A DNA stretch of 20,280 nt, from the NCBI GenBank assembly GCA_036897625.1, contig JAYMTA010001380.1, positions 1 to 20,280 on the forward strand, read 5' to 3'. The notes under the pieces were generated by a model that made no database searches, had not been told where the DNA came from, and worked only from the letters and a program-made list of their open reading frames with translations. The stretch comes from Pelargonium cotyledonis. Lineage: Eukaryota; Streptophyta; Magnoliopsida; Geraniales; Geraniaceae. The translations under genes and the position numbers were made by a program. Below are positions 19,763-20,280 of this stretch, in pieces; the first letter of the stretch is position 1; the number at the start of each line of letters is the position of its first letter.

Positions 19763-19841
19763 GATAGTTTGGTCGACTGGTCTAAGGCGCCAGATGTTGG
19801 CTCTGGCCCGAAAGGGCGTGGGTTCAAATCCACAGCAGTCA
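19763..19841 (+). tRNA. tRNA-Leu-like gene, probably decayed, anticodon TTG
   Basis: The sequence closely follows plant tRNA-Leu, with a type II variable arm. The anticodon stem CCAGA/TCTGG is intact around loop TGTTGGC, so the anticodon is TTG (19797-19799), which would read CAA (Gln), where I recall TAG in the plant tRNA-Leu. The B box GGTTCAAATCC (19821-19831) is intact. The A box TGGTCGACTGG (19770-19780) has two changes, the acceptor stem has one A-A mismatch, and the T stem lacks one C (GTGGG against CCAC), giving 79 instead of 80 nt. Seven Ts at 19851-19857 could end Pol III transcription. A tRNA pseudogene is most likely. Confidence 0.6.
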
Positions 19842-19857
19842 GTGTTTATATTTTTTT

Positions 19858-20026
19858 GGGCCGGGCCGAGCAATAAAGATGTTCAGTTAGGCTTCATTAA
19901 TGTGGTCCATTACACACCCAATTGGGCTGGCTTTCTGGATCTTATTGTCAAGTTACAATTTTGTCCCTGCTGGGAAAAGAAAGGGCATTGGAAATATACT
20001 TGAGAAATTTCATATATGATTTTTCG
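19858..20026. other. Intergenic, no gene seen
   Basis: A short GC-rich start (gggccgggccgag) is followed by mixed sequence. The open frame across it from within the tRNA-like gene has no coding features. Confidence 0.4.
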
Positions 20027-20146
20027 CTAAATGTATAAATAAACCAATTTTATTAAACTTTGTACATATAGATACAAGAACTTTTACTAAATATACAAAT
20101 AAGCATATTTTGTCAAACTTTATATAAATAAATACATGAACTCTTA
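20027..20146. repeat. 60-bp degenerate tandem repeat
   Basis: Two adjacent units begin CTAAATGTATAAATAAAC (20027) and CTAAATATACAAATAAGC (20087) and end AAGAACTTTTA and ATGAACTCTTA. They match at roughly four bases in five. A partial third unit may follow to about 20180, next to AACGGTGTTAA. Such AT-rich subterminal repeats are common at plant transposon ends, and the window stops before this could be settled. Confidence 0.6.
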
Positions 20147-20280
20147 ATTTTGTACAAATAGGTTTTCAAAACTAACGGTGTTAAAAATTTCCATTAATAT
20201 ATGTTTAATTATGTGTCAAAATTGTGTATCAAGGTATTAAAAATTTTCAATAAACATATTTAACTTAAATAAATGGTAGG

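Noticed and set aside
1-20280. CRISPR arrays, operons, prophage or other prokaryotic systems
   Set aside because: Spliced plant genes, eukaryotic promoters and plant transposons show this is a eukaryotic nuclear region. The only regular repeats are the tandem repeats listed.

Overview
The window is nuclear DNA from a flowering plant, most likely a core eudicot. The evidence is GT-AG introns, AT-rich intergenic DNA, plant-only gene families, Stowaway-like MITEs and a Copia-type LTR. The species cannot be named from the sequence.

Two complete multi-exon genes lie on the + strand. The first (coding span 6400-9777, six coding exons, 609 aa) encodes a Golgi type II membrane protein of the plant DUF248 methyltransferase family and is closest to Arabidopsis PMT14. 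The second (15712-19291, eleven coding exons, 563 aa) encodes the pseudo-response regulator APRR2, with a degenerate receiver domain and a GARP/Myb DNA-binding domain. The Arabidopsis orthologues carry consecutive locus numbers (At4g18020 APRR2, At4g18030 PMT14), so this pair looks like conserved microsynteny, which supports both assignments.

Left of PMT14 the DNA is gene-poor. It holds a GC-rich patch at the very edge (1-127), a small intronless ORF cut by an in-frame stop (782-1147), a C-terminal remnant of an F-box/DUF295 gene (2620-3042), several microsatellites, and the PMT14 promoter with a G-box, a TATA box and a long leader intron that contains a Stowaway-like MITE. Between the two genes lie about 5.6 kb of transposon-derived and AT-rich DNA, including a 235-bp solo LTR and a second, decayed MITE. 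Right of APRR2 are its 3' UTR (with a strong palindrome), a short duplication, a decayed leucine-type tRNA gene with a changed anticodon, and a 60-bp tandem repeat.

The two genes probably act in unrelated processes: pectin/cell-wall methylation in the Golgi, and nuclear transcriptional control of chloroplast and pigment traits. I do not see an undescribed multi-gene system. The most useful leads are in APRR2: an overlapping upstream ORF at its start codon, a three-copy 81-bp minisatellite in intron 4, and two introns whose retention would stay in frame or truncate the protein before the DNA-binding domain.
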